NCBI RefSeq assembly: GCF_000760595.1
Contig: NZ_BBNM01000005.1
Span: 1-64,000 of the forward strand
Length of the DNA: 64,000 nucleotides
Source of the DNA: Acinetobacter soli
GTDB taxonomy: Bacteria > Pseudomonadota > Gammaproteobacteria > Pseudomonadales > Moraxellaceae
Direction of reading: 5' to 3'
The notes beneath the pieces were generated by a model. The model was not told where the DNA came from, ran no database searches, and worked only from the letters and a program-made list of their open reading frames with translations. Below, in pieces: positions 45,210 through 53,392 of this stretch. The position numbers and the translations under genes are program-made. Within the stretch, counting starts at the first letter, position 1. Every line of letters starts with the position of its first letter.

Positions 45210-47291
45210 TTAGAAGCTAAAATCTACACCTACAGTAAAGTTACGCCCCACCTGCGGAAGATTCGACAAGAATGACGCATGGTTATACACCGTTTCATCA
45301 AGTAAATTATTGGCTTTCACATAGACACGGTAATCAGTGCGATTGCTGGCACGTGCCGCATACGCCAAGCCTAAATTCACCATGTTGTAGCCCGCGGTTT
45401 CATTCTCAAAAGCCGCAAATTTATCTTGTTTAAACACATGGAAATATTCGGCTAAGCCAGAAAAACCATCTCCAAAGTCTGCACTGACCCGCGTACCTAA
45501 ACGGCCACCCGGAATACGTGGGGCATTGCCTTCGGTTTCAATTTTGGCACGTACATAGTCACCAAATACTGTGGCTGTATAGCGTGGAGAAAGTTGATAA
45601 GACAACTCTCCCTCCACACCATAAAAACGTGCTTGATCTTGCGTGTATTCAACCAGACGGAAGTTTTCAAAACGATCCAACGTGCGGGCATAAATGTAGT
45701 CGTCAAACCAGTTATGAAACACATGCACATGATAATTTAGCTTATCTGCATCGTAGTGAAAGCCAAGCTCAAGGTTGTTGGATTTTTCAGTACTTAAGTT
45801 TTGATTGCCCAGTTCATAGGTATTGGTGGCCAAATGTTTACCATTGGCATATAGCTCTTGCGCCAGTGGCATCCGTTCTTGATGTGATGCGACAAAGGAT
45901 AATTTATAATTTGGTGCAAATGCCCAGTTGGCAGCGCCTGAATACGAAAAGGCATGATCATCATAGTTTTTTTGCGGAGAATCGATATCGATTTTTTGCT
46001 GATCAAAACGCGCAGCCACTTCAAAATGCACATCGTTCCACTGGGTATGTTCAAGTGCAAATAGACTCCATTTGTCGGTGGTACTCGGGCCAGCAAAGAG
46101 CGACTCTTCGCCAGTAATATCGAGTTTCTGGCGACCAAACTGTGCACCTACCACGCCTTCCCACTTGGCTAAAGGCTGATGTACCAATTCTAGACGTGCA
46201 TCATAACCTTGGCTTTTGAAAGTGGTTGCGGCCTCTCCTTCTTCGATTTCATCATGTTTGTAATCGGTATAACTGGCTTGTGCACGTAGTTTGCTAAAAC
46301 CAGAAAAGGGATCATTCAGTTCGGTTCTAAAATCGTAGCGCTCAGATTTTAAATTGACCCATGGCCCTGCATGATCGTGTGCATGTTCGTGATCGTGGTC
46401 ATGACCCTCTTCTGCGGCATGATTTCCATGGTCATGATCGTCATGGCTACCACAAAATAATTCGCGGTCGTGTGGATGACAGCTTTCGTATTCATGGCTA
46501 TGACCGGGTAAGCCATATTTATCCTGACGGTTGGTATAAGAAATGCCGGTAAAGCCGCGATCATGAATCCAAGACAAACCTACTGTCGCCTCTTCAGATT
46601 TGGCAAAGGTATTGTCAACGCGACGCTCTTTTTCACCTTCATGCAGATAATTCGGTGCAATGTAATTATTGGCATCTCGCTTCAGGCCTTCAAGTCTTAA
46701 TGCTACTTGCTCGCCTAAACCTACCGTTAAGCCTGCACTCCCTAACTTCTCGTCGCTGCCCGTGTTGTAACGCAGTCCGACCTGCCCTTCATATCCTTGT
46801 TCAGGCATTTGGGTGGGAATCTTGTTGTCTGTCACGTTGACGAGTCCACCGACTGTACCTGCACCATACAGCAACGTTGAAGGCCCACGTACAATTTCAA
46901 CCTGTTTGGCTAAAATCGGGTTGACCATCACGGCATGATCTGGAGACAAGGTTGAAACATCAATCGTTTCCGAGGCGTTTTGTAATACCTTCACGCGTGC
47001 GCTGTCTTGACCACGAATGACAGGACGGCTTGCGCCAGGACCAAACTGGTTCGAATACACACCCACCTGATCACTTAACGCCTCACCAATGGTAGCGCCG
47101 CCCTGTACCAATTGCTGATTTTGAATAATATTGTCTGCCGCAGCATAATCGACCGCAGTTTGAACCAATGGATGTGCGGTTGCTTCGATAGTTTTGAGTT
47201 TTGATACGGTGTTTGTTTCATTGGCCGCATGTACCACACTCGACAATGCAGCAAAAATTGAAAGTGTGAGCACACTTCTGGTGAACAACAT
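45210..47291 (-). CDS. znuD: TonB-dependent zinc receptor ZnuD
   Basis: 693-residue outer-membrane receptor. Signal peptide ends near VHA (residue 22). Plug: QLVQGGATIGEALSDQVG, SRPVIRGQDSARVKV, RGPSTLLYGAGTVGGLVN. The barrel ends in GVDFSF. An extracellular loop at about 270-310 is dominated by His and Asp (CHPHDRELFCGSHDDHDHG, then HDHDHEHAHDHAG) with a Cys pair, as in Neisseria and Acinetobacter ZnuD, where it captures zinc. It imports Zn under zinc limitation and is normally Zur-repressed; a Zur-like palindrome lies upstream. It is followed by a paralogue on the same strand after 233 bp. Confidence 0.93.
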   Translation of the reverse strand: MLFTRSVLTLSIFAALSSVVHAANETNTVSKLKTIEATAHPLVQTAVDYAAADNIIQNQQLVQGGATIGEALSDQVGVYSNQFGPGASRPVIRGQDSARVKVLQNASETIDVSTLSPDHAVMVNPILAKQVEIVRGPSTLLYGAGTVGGLVNVTDNKIPTQMPEQGYEGQVGLRYNTGSDEKLGSAGLTVGLGEQVALRLEGLKRDANNYIAPNYLHEGEKERRVDNTFAKSEEATVGLSWIHDRGFTGISYTNRQDKYGLPGHSHEYESCHPHDRELFCGSHDDHDHGNHAAEEGHDHDHEHAHDHAGPWVNLKSERYDFRTELNDPFSGFSKLRAQASYTDYKHDEIEEGEAATTFKSQGYDARLELVHQPLAKWEGVVGAQFGRQKLDITGEESLFAGPSTTDKWSLFALEHTQWNDVHFEVAARFDQQKIDIDSPQKNYDDHAFSYSGAANWAFAPNYKLSFVASHQERMPLAQELYANGKHLATNTYELGNQNLSTEKSNNLELGFHYDADKLNYHVHVFHNWFDDYIYARTLDRFENFRLVEYTQDQARFYGVEGELSYQLSPRYTATVFGDYVRAKIETEGNAPRIPGGRLGTRVSADFGDGFSGLAEYFHVFKQDKFAAFENETAGYNMVNLGLAYAARASNRTDYRVYVKANNLLDETVYNHASFLSNLPQVGRNFTVGVDFSF

Positions 47292-47336
47292 TGGATTCCC
47301 CTCGAATTCTTAAAATCTTAAAATCTGCTTAATTTT

Positions 47337-47351
47337 TGTAATATTATAACA
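47337..47351 (-). promoter_or_regulatory. Zur-like box upstream of znuD
   Basis: TGTAATATTATAACA is a 15-bp palindrome with one mismatch pair, close to the Zur core TGTTATAnTATAACA. It lies about 46 bp before the znuD start and could also act on the divergent DUF4184 gene. Confidence 0.6.
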
Positions 47352-47442
47352 TTGCACTATTTTTGCAATAAAAAACATTCTCAAACTGCATTGTCGACTA
47401 CACTAGGCGCGACCTAAAAGACAAAATAATTTTGCTTTCAAT

Positions 47443-48219
47443 ATGCCGTTTACGCTTTCACATGCCATTTTGGCACCTCCCATTGCCAAACTGAGCGGCC
47501 AGCGCTTACCTGTTGCTGCTCTGGCAATCGGCTGTATGACTCCCGATCTGTTTCGATTATTTACCAATGCCAGCTTGACCATCAGTCATGAGTGGTCTGG
47601 GATGATTGTGCCTAATCTGTTGGTTGGGCTGTTGTTTTGTGCAGTGTGGTATGTGCTGTATCGTCCATTTATCTATCGCTGGCTGTCTCTACACGATCCA
47701 CTCAATCTGAATACTCTAGACCGTACCTGTGGCTTTCTGATTGGCTGTGTGGTTTCAGTTTTAATTGGCGCAGCCACACATATTATTTGGGATGGTTTTA
47801 CCCATGCCGATTTTCGAACCTTTGTCTTTCAAGATGCACTGAGCAGAGAAATTTCGATTTTGGGCTATCACACCCATGTACATATGCTCATGCAGATTGG
47901 TACTTCGGTGGTAACTCTGCCGATTTTGATCTGGATGTGTTTACACTATTTTAAGCAGCATCAGCAGACTAGACTGGTATCACGACTGATTCAGCGTTTT
48001 TGCTGGACTGCGTTTATTTTTTCTATGTTAAGCGGCCTATATTGGGTGATGGGCTATGCCGAACCACTCAGCCTCGATTCGTGGAAAGCAGAAACCTACG
48101 ATCATGTAGGTAAATCGATCAATTACTTTTTCCGCGGGTTTCTTGGCAGTATGGCGCTATGGTCAATTGTATTCTTGGCATGGTTTGGTTTTTCCACACA
48201 ACCAGATTCACAAAGTTGA
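47443..48219 (+). CDS. DUF4184 family membrane protein
   Basis: 258 residues. MPFTLSHAILAPPIAKLSGQ at the start with SHA and ALAIGCMTPDL is typical of DUF4184, distantly like the YdjM family of membrane-bound metal-dependent hydrolases. Five or six hydrophobic helices (about 60-80, 98-120, 140-162, 176-196, 225-247). Conserved His and Asp at SHA, PDL and THIIWDGFTH suggest a metal site at the membrane surface. Function unknown. It is divergent from znuD with a Zur-like box between them. Confidence 0.82.
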   Translation: MPFTLSHAILAPPIAKLSGQRLPVAALAIGCMTPDLFRLFTNASLTISHEWSGMIVPNLLVGLLFCAVWYVLYRPFIYRWLSLHDPLNLNTLDRTCGFLIGCVVSVLIGAATHIIWDGFTHADFRTFVFQDALSREISILGYHTHVHMLMQIGTSVVTLPILIWMCLHYFKQHQQTRLVSRLIQRFCWTAFIFSMLSGLYWVMGYAEPLSLDSWKAETYDHVGKSINYFFRGFLGSMALWSIVFLAWFGFSTQPDSQS

Positions 48220-48269
48220 TTAAATCCGTTCAAAAATAGCGCATTTTTTGCAGTTTTTGGCGCTAGTTC

Positions 48270-48298
48270 TTGTGACCCGCCACTCAAAAAGGCATAAT
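48270..48298 (+). promoter_or_regulatory. Promoter of aspS
   Basis: TTGTGA and CATAAT separated by 17 bases, about 70 bp before the aspS start. Confidence 0.6.
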
Positions 48299-48368
48299 CG
48301 CTGATTCACTGGCGGTACGCTGTTTACGTATACGCCCCAACAGCCAATATAGTTTGGATTTTTACGAC

Positions 48369-50147
48369 ATGATGCGAACTCATTACTGTGGCTCTTTAAC
48401 AGAAGCCCAAATTGACCAAACCGTAACCCTATGTGGATGGGTACACCGTCGCCGAGATCATGGTGGTGTGATTTTCCTTGATATGCGTGACCGCGATGGT
48501 TTGGTTCAAGTGGTTATTGACCCAGATACGCCAGAGGCATTTGCGACCGCAGATAAAGTACGCTCTGAGTTTGTACTGAAAATTACGGGTCGTGTACGTC
48601 GCCGCTATGAGGGCACTGAAAATTCAAATATGGTCAGTGGTCAAATTGAAGTGTTGGGCAAAGAGATCGAAGTTCTCGCACAATCTGAAACTCCGCCATT
48701 TCCATTAAATGATGACAATATTAATATTTCTGAAGAGCATCGTTTAAAATACCGTTTCTTGGACATTCGTCGTCCAGAAATGCTAGATCGTTTGCGTTTT
48801 CGCTCTAAAGTGACCAACCTGATTCGTAACTACCTAGACGATCATGGTTTCTTAGATGTTGAAACCCCAATCTTAACGCGTGCAACACCTGAAGGCGCAC
48901 GTGACTATTTGGTTCCAAGCCGCGTACAAAATGGAAGCTTCTATGCTCTTCCACAATCACCACAGTTGTTTAAACAATTGTTGATGGTGGGCGGTATTGA
49001 TCGTTACTACCAAATTGCAAAGTGTTTCCGTGACGAAGACTTGCGTGCAGACCGTCAGCCTGAATTTACCCAGATCGACATCGAAACATCATTCTTAAAT
49101 GATGATGACATTATGGATCTAATGGAAGGCATGACCGTTAAGCTGTTTGGCGAATTGCTTGGTATCAAATTCGACAAGTTCCAGCGTATGCCTTACAGCG
49201 AAGCGATGCGTGACTATGCATCGGACAAGCCAGACTTGCGTATTCCGCTTAAACTTGTTGATGTTGCAGATCTGATGCAAGACGTCGAGTTTAAAGTATT
49301 TGCGGGTCCAGCCAAAGATCCTAAAGGCCGTATTGCAGCACTTCGCGTGCCGGGCGCAGGCGCTTTGCCACGTAGTGCGATTGATGAATACACCAAATTT
49401 GTAGGCATTTATGGCGCTAAAGGCCTCGCTTACATCAAGGTCAATGAAATTGAAAAAGGCGTAGAAGGCTTACAGTCTCCAATCGTGAAATTCATTGAAC
49501 CGATCGTGATGCAATTGCTCGAGCGTGTAGGCGCAGAAAATGGCGATATCGTCTTCTTTGGTGCAGATAAAGCCAAGGTTGTAAATGATGCCATGGGTGC
49601 ACTTCGTGTGAAAATCGGTCACGACCTAAAACTTGCAACCTGTGAATGGGCGCCGCTTTGGGTGGTCGATTTCCCAATGTTTGAAGAAACAGATGATGGT
49701 AAATGGACTTCAGTTCACCACCCATTTACGCTGCCAAAATCAAGCGTTGAAGATGTGAAAGCAAATCCGGGTGAAGCACTTTCCGTTGCTTATGACATGG
49801 TATTGAATGGTACCGAAGTCGGTGGTGGTTCATTGCGTATTTATACGCTTGAAATGCAAAAAGCCATCTTTGAAGCATTGGGTATTTCAGACGAAGAAGC
49901 CGAAGAGAAGTTTAGCTTCTTGCTGAATGCCCTGCGCTATGGCGCGCCTCCACATGGTGGTTTGGCATTTGGTCTAGATCGTTTAATCATGCTCATGACT
50001 GGTGCGTCTTCAATTCGTGATGTGATTGCATTCCCGAAAACCAAGACTGCTGAATGTCCATTGACTCAGGCACCAGCACCAGTTGAAGCGAATCAACTAC
50101 GTGATTTGGGTATTCGTTTACGCGAGCAGCCAAAGAAAGAGGCTTGA
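48369..50147 (+). CDS. aspS: Aspartyl-tRNA synthetase (bacterial type)
   Basis: 592 residues from the ATG at 48369 (MMRTHYCG); the TTG at 48354 adds five unlikely residues. Class II synthetase that charges tRNA-Asp. N-terminal OB fold ([28 protein letters not shown]), class II motif 2 ([21 protein letters not shown]), the bacterial GAD insert, and motif 3 ([14 protein letters not shown]). Moraxellaceae often lack AsnRS and then use a non-discriminating AspRS; that cannot be decided here. In Acinetobacter aspS is one boundary of the lipooligosaccharide outer-core locus. Confidence 0.98.
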   Translation: MMRTHYCGSLTEAQIDQTVTLCGWVHRRRDHGGVIFLDMRDRDGLVQVVIDPDTPEAFATADKVRSEFVLKITGRVRRRYEGTENSNMVSGQIEVLGKEIEVLAQSETPPFPLNDDNINISEEHRLKYRFLDIRRPEMLDRLRFRSKVTNLIRNYLDDHGFLDVETPILTRATPEGARDYLVPSRVQNGSFYALPQSPQLFKQLLMVGGIDRYYQIAKCFRDEDLRADRQPEFTQIDIETSFLNDDDIMDLMEGMTVKLFGELLGIKFDKFQRMPYSEAMRDYASDKPDLRIPLKLVDVADLMQDVEFKVFAGPAKDPKGRIAALRVPGAGALPRSAIDEYTKFVGIYGAKGLAYIKVNEIEKGVEGLQSPIVKFIEPIVMQLLERVGAENGDIVFFGADKAKVVNDAMGALRVKIGHDLKLATCEWAPLWVVDFPMFEETDDGKWTSVHHPFTLPKSSVEDVKANPGEALSVAYDMVLNGTEVGGGSLRIYTLEMQKAIFEALGISDEEAEEKFSFLLNALRYGAPPHGGLAFGLDRLIMLMTGASSIRDVIAFPKTKTAECPLTQAPAPVEANQLRDLGIRLREQPKKEA

Positions 50148-50185
50148 TTTTAGTTTAATGAATTAAGCTATCTGCTTTAAGTCTT

Positions 50186-50231
50186 ACACCCTGACAGTTG
50201 AAAACTTTAATTCAACTCTCAGGGTGTTTTT
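50186..50231. terminator. Strong terminator between aspS and the OC locus
   Basis: Stem ACACCCTGA/TCAGGGTGT continued by AGTTGAA/TTCAACT, with an A/T loop and T5 on the plus strand. Long and bidirectional; the convergent Stealth fragment ends 7 bp beyond it. Confidence 0.9.
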
Positions 50232-50237
50232 ATATCT

Positions 50238-51170
50238 TTAGCGCTCGAAACTAGATGGTAAATTAAATTGATCAGAAAAAATTTCAATAATTTCAGCTTT
50301 TAACTGTTCAAAATTTTGTACATGCTCATGATCATTTAAACAAACTTGAGCCAGTTTTTGCATTTTGACCGCCTCTTTTATTTCGGTTAAAGATTCAAAC
50401 TTAAGATCATAATTTTGACCTCGATCAAGTATATCAACCGGATAAAATTTTCCAGAGCATAATTGCCACATCCGAAATAAATACTGATTTACATCTAATG
50501 GCTCTCTAAAACGATGCGTACATACGTGTTGTAAATAATCCTGCTCTTTTTCCCATACTTCATTAAATATCGATTTTAAAAAAGGTTGTGGTAAGTGCGT
50601 ATTATAAAAATTTGAAAATTTTCGATTATAAAGCTCTAAAAAATTAGTCCAGTTATGTTTAAACCGATAATGAAGATTAAAGAATGCACGAGGCATTTGT
50701 TTGAAAAGCTGACGTTTATTGAAATATTTATTAATAATCGCGACATCTGTGAGGGTGACTGCACCCAAAAAGTTTTCTTCACCCACCACCATCAAAGGTT
50801 GTAAAACAAGCCCATCACAAGGCAGTCCTTTTCGAAAGAAAAACTCAGGCAGAAGCGGCTGAGTGATAAACATATCATCATTGAAATAGACGAAATGTTC
50901 AGCCAAACCTTCAATTTTATGAAGATTAATTTCGATAACATGAGAGCTAAATGTAGGTAAACAGGATGCATCGATAATTTGATCATGTGTAACGAAGTTG
51001 AGTTTTGGATGCTCTTTTATTAGAAATTCTGGAAAGTGTCCGCATGTTACGATATGAATTTTTCTGACCCATGGGCAGTATTTTTCTACAGATCTAAACC
51101 AATATTGTAAATTTTCCCAGTCACGATATCGGCACTGTTCATCTTTATCCCCAAGCTCAATGGCACAATC
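50238..51170 (-). pseudogene. 5'-truncated Stealth-family sugar-phosphotransferase gene
   Basis: An open frame runs from just after an in-frame TGA at 51171-51173 to the stop at 50238, about 310 codons. It begins in mid-protein with ELGDKDEQCRYRDWENLQY, followed by YCPWVRKIHIVTCGHFPEFL, LPTFSSHVIEINLHKIEGL, and the catalytic-region motif EHFVYFNDDMFI of Stealth proteins, which transfer sugar 1-phosphate in capsule-like polymers. The N-terminal block with the D-x-V-x-x-W-V-D signature is absent, and no other upstream frame contains it. No in-frame ATG lies before the motif; a TTG at 50906 would start inside the domain. A 5' deletion is more likely than a frameshift. Low GC. Confidence 0.72.
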
Positions 51171-51314
51171 TCAAAAACGAACAGCATTTAAAGCCAAAGC
51201 GTAAGAAATAAAATGAATTTATGGTGAGATCACGTTAAATAACCTTCATAATTAGCACATAGTGATAATTTGTTACTTTTATTACCGATAACATTCTCAA
51301 ATTAGACGATTGTG

Positions 51315-51343
51315 TTGAGCTGTCTACCGTCGAATGGCATAAT
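51315..51343 (+). promoter_or_regulatory. Promoter of the small membrane protein gene
   Basis: TTGAGC and CATAAT separated by exactly 17 bases, about 30 bp before the ATG at 51374. Confidence 0.6.
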
Positions 51344-51373
51344 ATAGTTTTCTCCCCCTTCGGATAACTCATT

Positions 51374-51592
51374 ATGGCTATGCGTTCTGATGTGCGCCGT
51401 CACGCGCTTGTGGTTATTGGTTTTTCATTAGCTCAATGGTTATTTATGCGGTATATCTTGGCCAACGAACTGTTCAATTTAGATACGAATCAACGCATTC
51501 TATTTTTCTGTGTGAGTAGCTTGGCTGGTGCATTACTGATTTTTGTTGCACTCATTTATATGGTGTTAAAGGGAAATGCGGATAATAAATAA
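51374..51592 (+). CDS. Small two-helix membrane protein
   Basis: 72 residues with a good promoter upstream. A basic start (MAMRSDVRRHA) is followed by a hydrophobic helix (about 11-30), a short polar loop (NELFNLDTNQR), a second helix (about 41-66) and a short charged end. This is a plausible inner-membrane hairpin protein. It lies between the Stealth fragment and the glycosyltransferase genes and is transcribed against both. No family recognised; probably a conserved Acinetobacter resident of the aspS side and not part of the glycan pathway. Confidence 0.7.
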   Translation: MAMRSDVRRHALVVIGFSLAQWLFMRYILANELFNLDTNQRILFFCVSSLAGALLIFVALIYMVLKGNADNK

Positions 51593-51617
51593 TATTCGCA
51601 TAATCATGACTTCATAT

Positions 51618-52574
51618 TCATGAAACCTTCAGATAATGTTCATATCCTTTCAAAATTTCAGGATGCCGATCATGTTGATGAACTATAGGAATAATCTGAT
51701 TATCTACATCTACGATTAGTCCAGTTGAGTTCATCAATATTTGGCTAAACGGGTATAATCCTAAAGTGACAATACGCGATTTAAACGGCTGACAATAATG
51801 TACAGTTTCTAACTGTTTACAAAGCAGTAGCTTATTGTGCATCGCTTGATCATAAATCCGCTCAGACATTTTTTTATAGGGCTGTTTGCAGAATTCTTCA
51901 ATCATTTTATCAACATAAGTATCAATTGATTGGTAATCTCCAATTGTAACTCCCGAACATGATACTTGATTAGTTTTTACTTCATTATAAAAATCAATAC
52001 CATATGCATCTATTATCCATTTTTTGTTATATTCTTCAGTTTCAATACTGAACGCTGGATTTTCCATGCCTACAAATAAGCCTTTTTCAATATTTTCGAA
52101 AGGATTACTTTGAAAAAAAACATCGCGTACATCAGTGAGCAAGACATTCTGAATTGTGGTATCACTTTTTAATATTTCTTGATATTCGAAAAAACGACTA
52201 ACATGAGGATAGCCGACTATTTTTAAACCTCTAATTTTACTTGCTGTATTATTTTCACTTACTGTTAAATTAAGAATCTGTTTTACTATATTTCTTATAT
52301 TTTTAAATCTATATAGACCTGAATATTTTGATTTTGATTTAAATTTTCCAATATTGGAAACTTTAAAATTTACCTTAAATCTTTCAATATGAGAAAAAGC
52401 TTGTTCATATTCTTTAAGCTGTTCAGCATAAATGATAAGAAATAATATACCTTTAAAATCAGTTTTATTTAAAGAATTAATAAAGTCCGAAATTAATTCA
52501 GGTTTGTATCCTGTTGCAGATCCAATGATGATATTTTTTTGATTACTATCCATGAAAACTCCAGATCTATTCAT
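51618..52574 (-). CDS. Glycosyltransferase-like protein of the OC locus
   Basis: 318 residues. The ATG at 52574 overlaps the end of the upstream gene by 8 bp; a later ATG at 52553 (MDSNQKN) is also possible. Cytosolic alpha/beta protein. NIIIGSATGYKPELISDF opens a Rossmann-like strand. VLLTDVRDVFFQSNPFENI carries a DxR-D pattern at the place of the DxD of GT-A enzymes. CSGVTIGDYQSIDTYV and a C-terminal VHQHDRHPE look like acceptor/donor-site elements. I cannot name the GT family. It is very AT-rich compared with aspS and ilvE, which suggests recent import. Probable function: adds a residue to the lipooligosaccharide outer core. Confidence 0.65.
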   Translation of the reverse strand: MNRSGVFMDSNQKNIIIGSATGYKPELISDFINSLNKTDFKGILFLIIYAEQLKEYEQAFSHIERFKVNFKVSNIGKFKSKSKYSGLYRFKNIRNIVKQILNLTVSENNTASKIRGLKIVGYPHVSRFFEYQEILKSDTTIQNVLLTDVRDVFFQSNPFENIEKGLFVGMENPAFSIETEEYNKKWIIDAYGIDFYNEVKTNQVSCSGVTIGDYQSIDTYVDKMIEEFCKQPYKKMSERIYDQAMHNKLLLCKQLETVHYCQPFKSRIVTLGLYPFSQILMNSTGLIVDVDNQIIPIVHQHDRHPEILKGYEHYLKVS

Positions 52575-53328
52575 TGGTATATTTTTTTAAGTGCAATGTT
52601 TTAAATTTAACTCGCAAATAATCCAACATATCATTTTTAATTTCAGTATTTGCAGCAACTAATGTCCTCTCGGCCTCAAGATAACTCAAATTAGAATTAT
52701 TTTGAATCACAGGATGATCAAAAATAAAACTGACATATACATTAAAATCTTGTTGTAGAACGATCAGATCTTGCCAGTGATCATAAATTTTTGGAGTCTG
52801 ATGATAACTTAGTAACATCGCTGCCATTTTACGATCCACCAAATAGGCGTAGGCATAAGCTAAACGATCAAGGAAATCATGATCAACTTTAAGTACTTTT
52901 TGTTCATATAATCTTTGATTTAGCTCGTAACCACGAACGCGATTACAAATTTTCATTTGAATACCGCCCAGGCTGAACAGAAAATTTTCACCCAGATGTA
53001 GTTCTTCTAACTTTGCTTCTAAATCGTCAAAATCGATTTCAAAACGTTCAATGACATCGTCTTCAAAAATAATCGCATACTTTTCATCGGAACTAAGAAA
53101 ATCTTTGAGTGCTTCTAAGTGAGAAAGTGTACAACCCAGCTCACCAGGCGTCATGGGCTTGCTTTTACCTGCAACACCCATTTCAAAATATTGGCTAACA
53201 CTTAAGTTTTTTCCAATAATTCCAAATTGTTTAAATTCATCTTTATAGTTATGAAAAGTCCGTTGTTCGTAAAATCCTTGTAACCTTGTACTGTCTTGCA
53301 ATTCAATACTAATTAAATATTTTTTCAT
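52567..53328 (-). CDS. Glycosyltransferase family 25 (LOS biosynthesis)
   Basis: 253 residues from the ATG at 53328 (MKKYLISIEL); an upstream in-frame start at 53337 adds three residues. GT25 signatures: the first strand with a short Asp/Arg loop (LQDSTRLQGF), GELGCTLSHLEAL, and the metal motif AIIFEDDV. GT25 enzymes add galactose or related sugars to lipooligosaccharide in Haemophilus, Neisseria and Moraxella. It overlaps the next gene by 8 bp, so the two form a coupled pair at the variable end of the OC locus. AT-rich. Confidence 0.88.
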   Translation of the reverse strand: MKKYLISIELQDSTRLQGFYEQRTFHNYKDEFKQFGIIGKNLSVSQYFEMGVAGKSKPMTPGELGCTLSHLEALKDFLSSDEKYAIIFEDDVIERFEIDFDDLEAKLEELHLGENFLFSLGGIQMKICNRVRGYELNQRLYEQKVLKVDHDFLDRLAYAYAYLVDRKMAAMLLSYHQTPKIYDHWQDLIVLQQDFNVYVSFIFDHPVIQNNSNLSYLEAERTLVAANTEIKNDMLDYLRVKFKTLHLKKYTNE

Positions 53329-53392
53329 TTCAATCAAATGCTAAAATAAACGCCAACATTTTACTTAATTTTTCTTTTTTCGAGTGTAAAAT

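Noticed and set aside
44082-46552. Plus-strand ORFs up to 199 codons opposite the two ZnuD-like receptors
   Set aside because: Antisense shadows of well-conserved receptor genes; no supporting start signals.
50238-50906. The Stealth fragment as an intact 222-residue gene starting at TTG 50906
   Set aside because: The same frame continues upstream to 51170 with clear Stealth homology, so 50906 is only an internal TTG; the gene is truncated further upstream.
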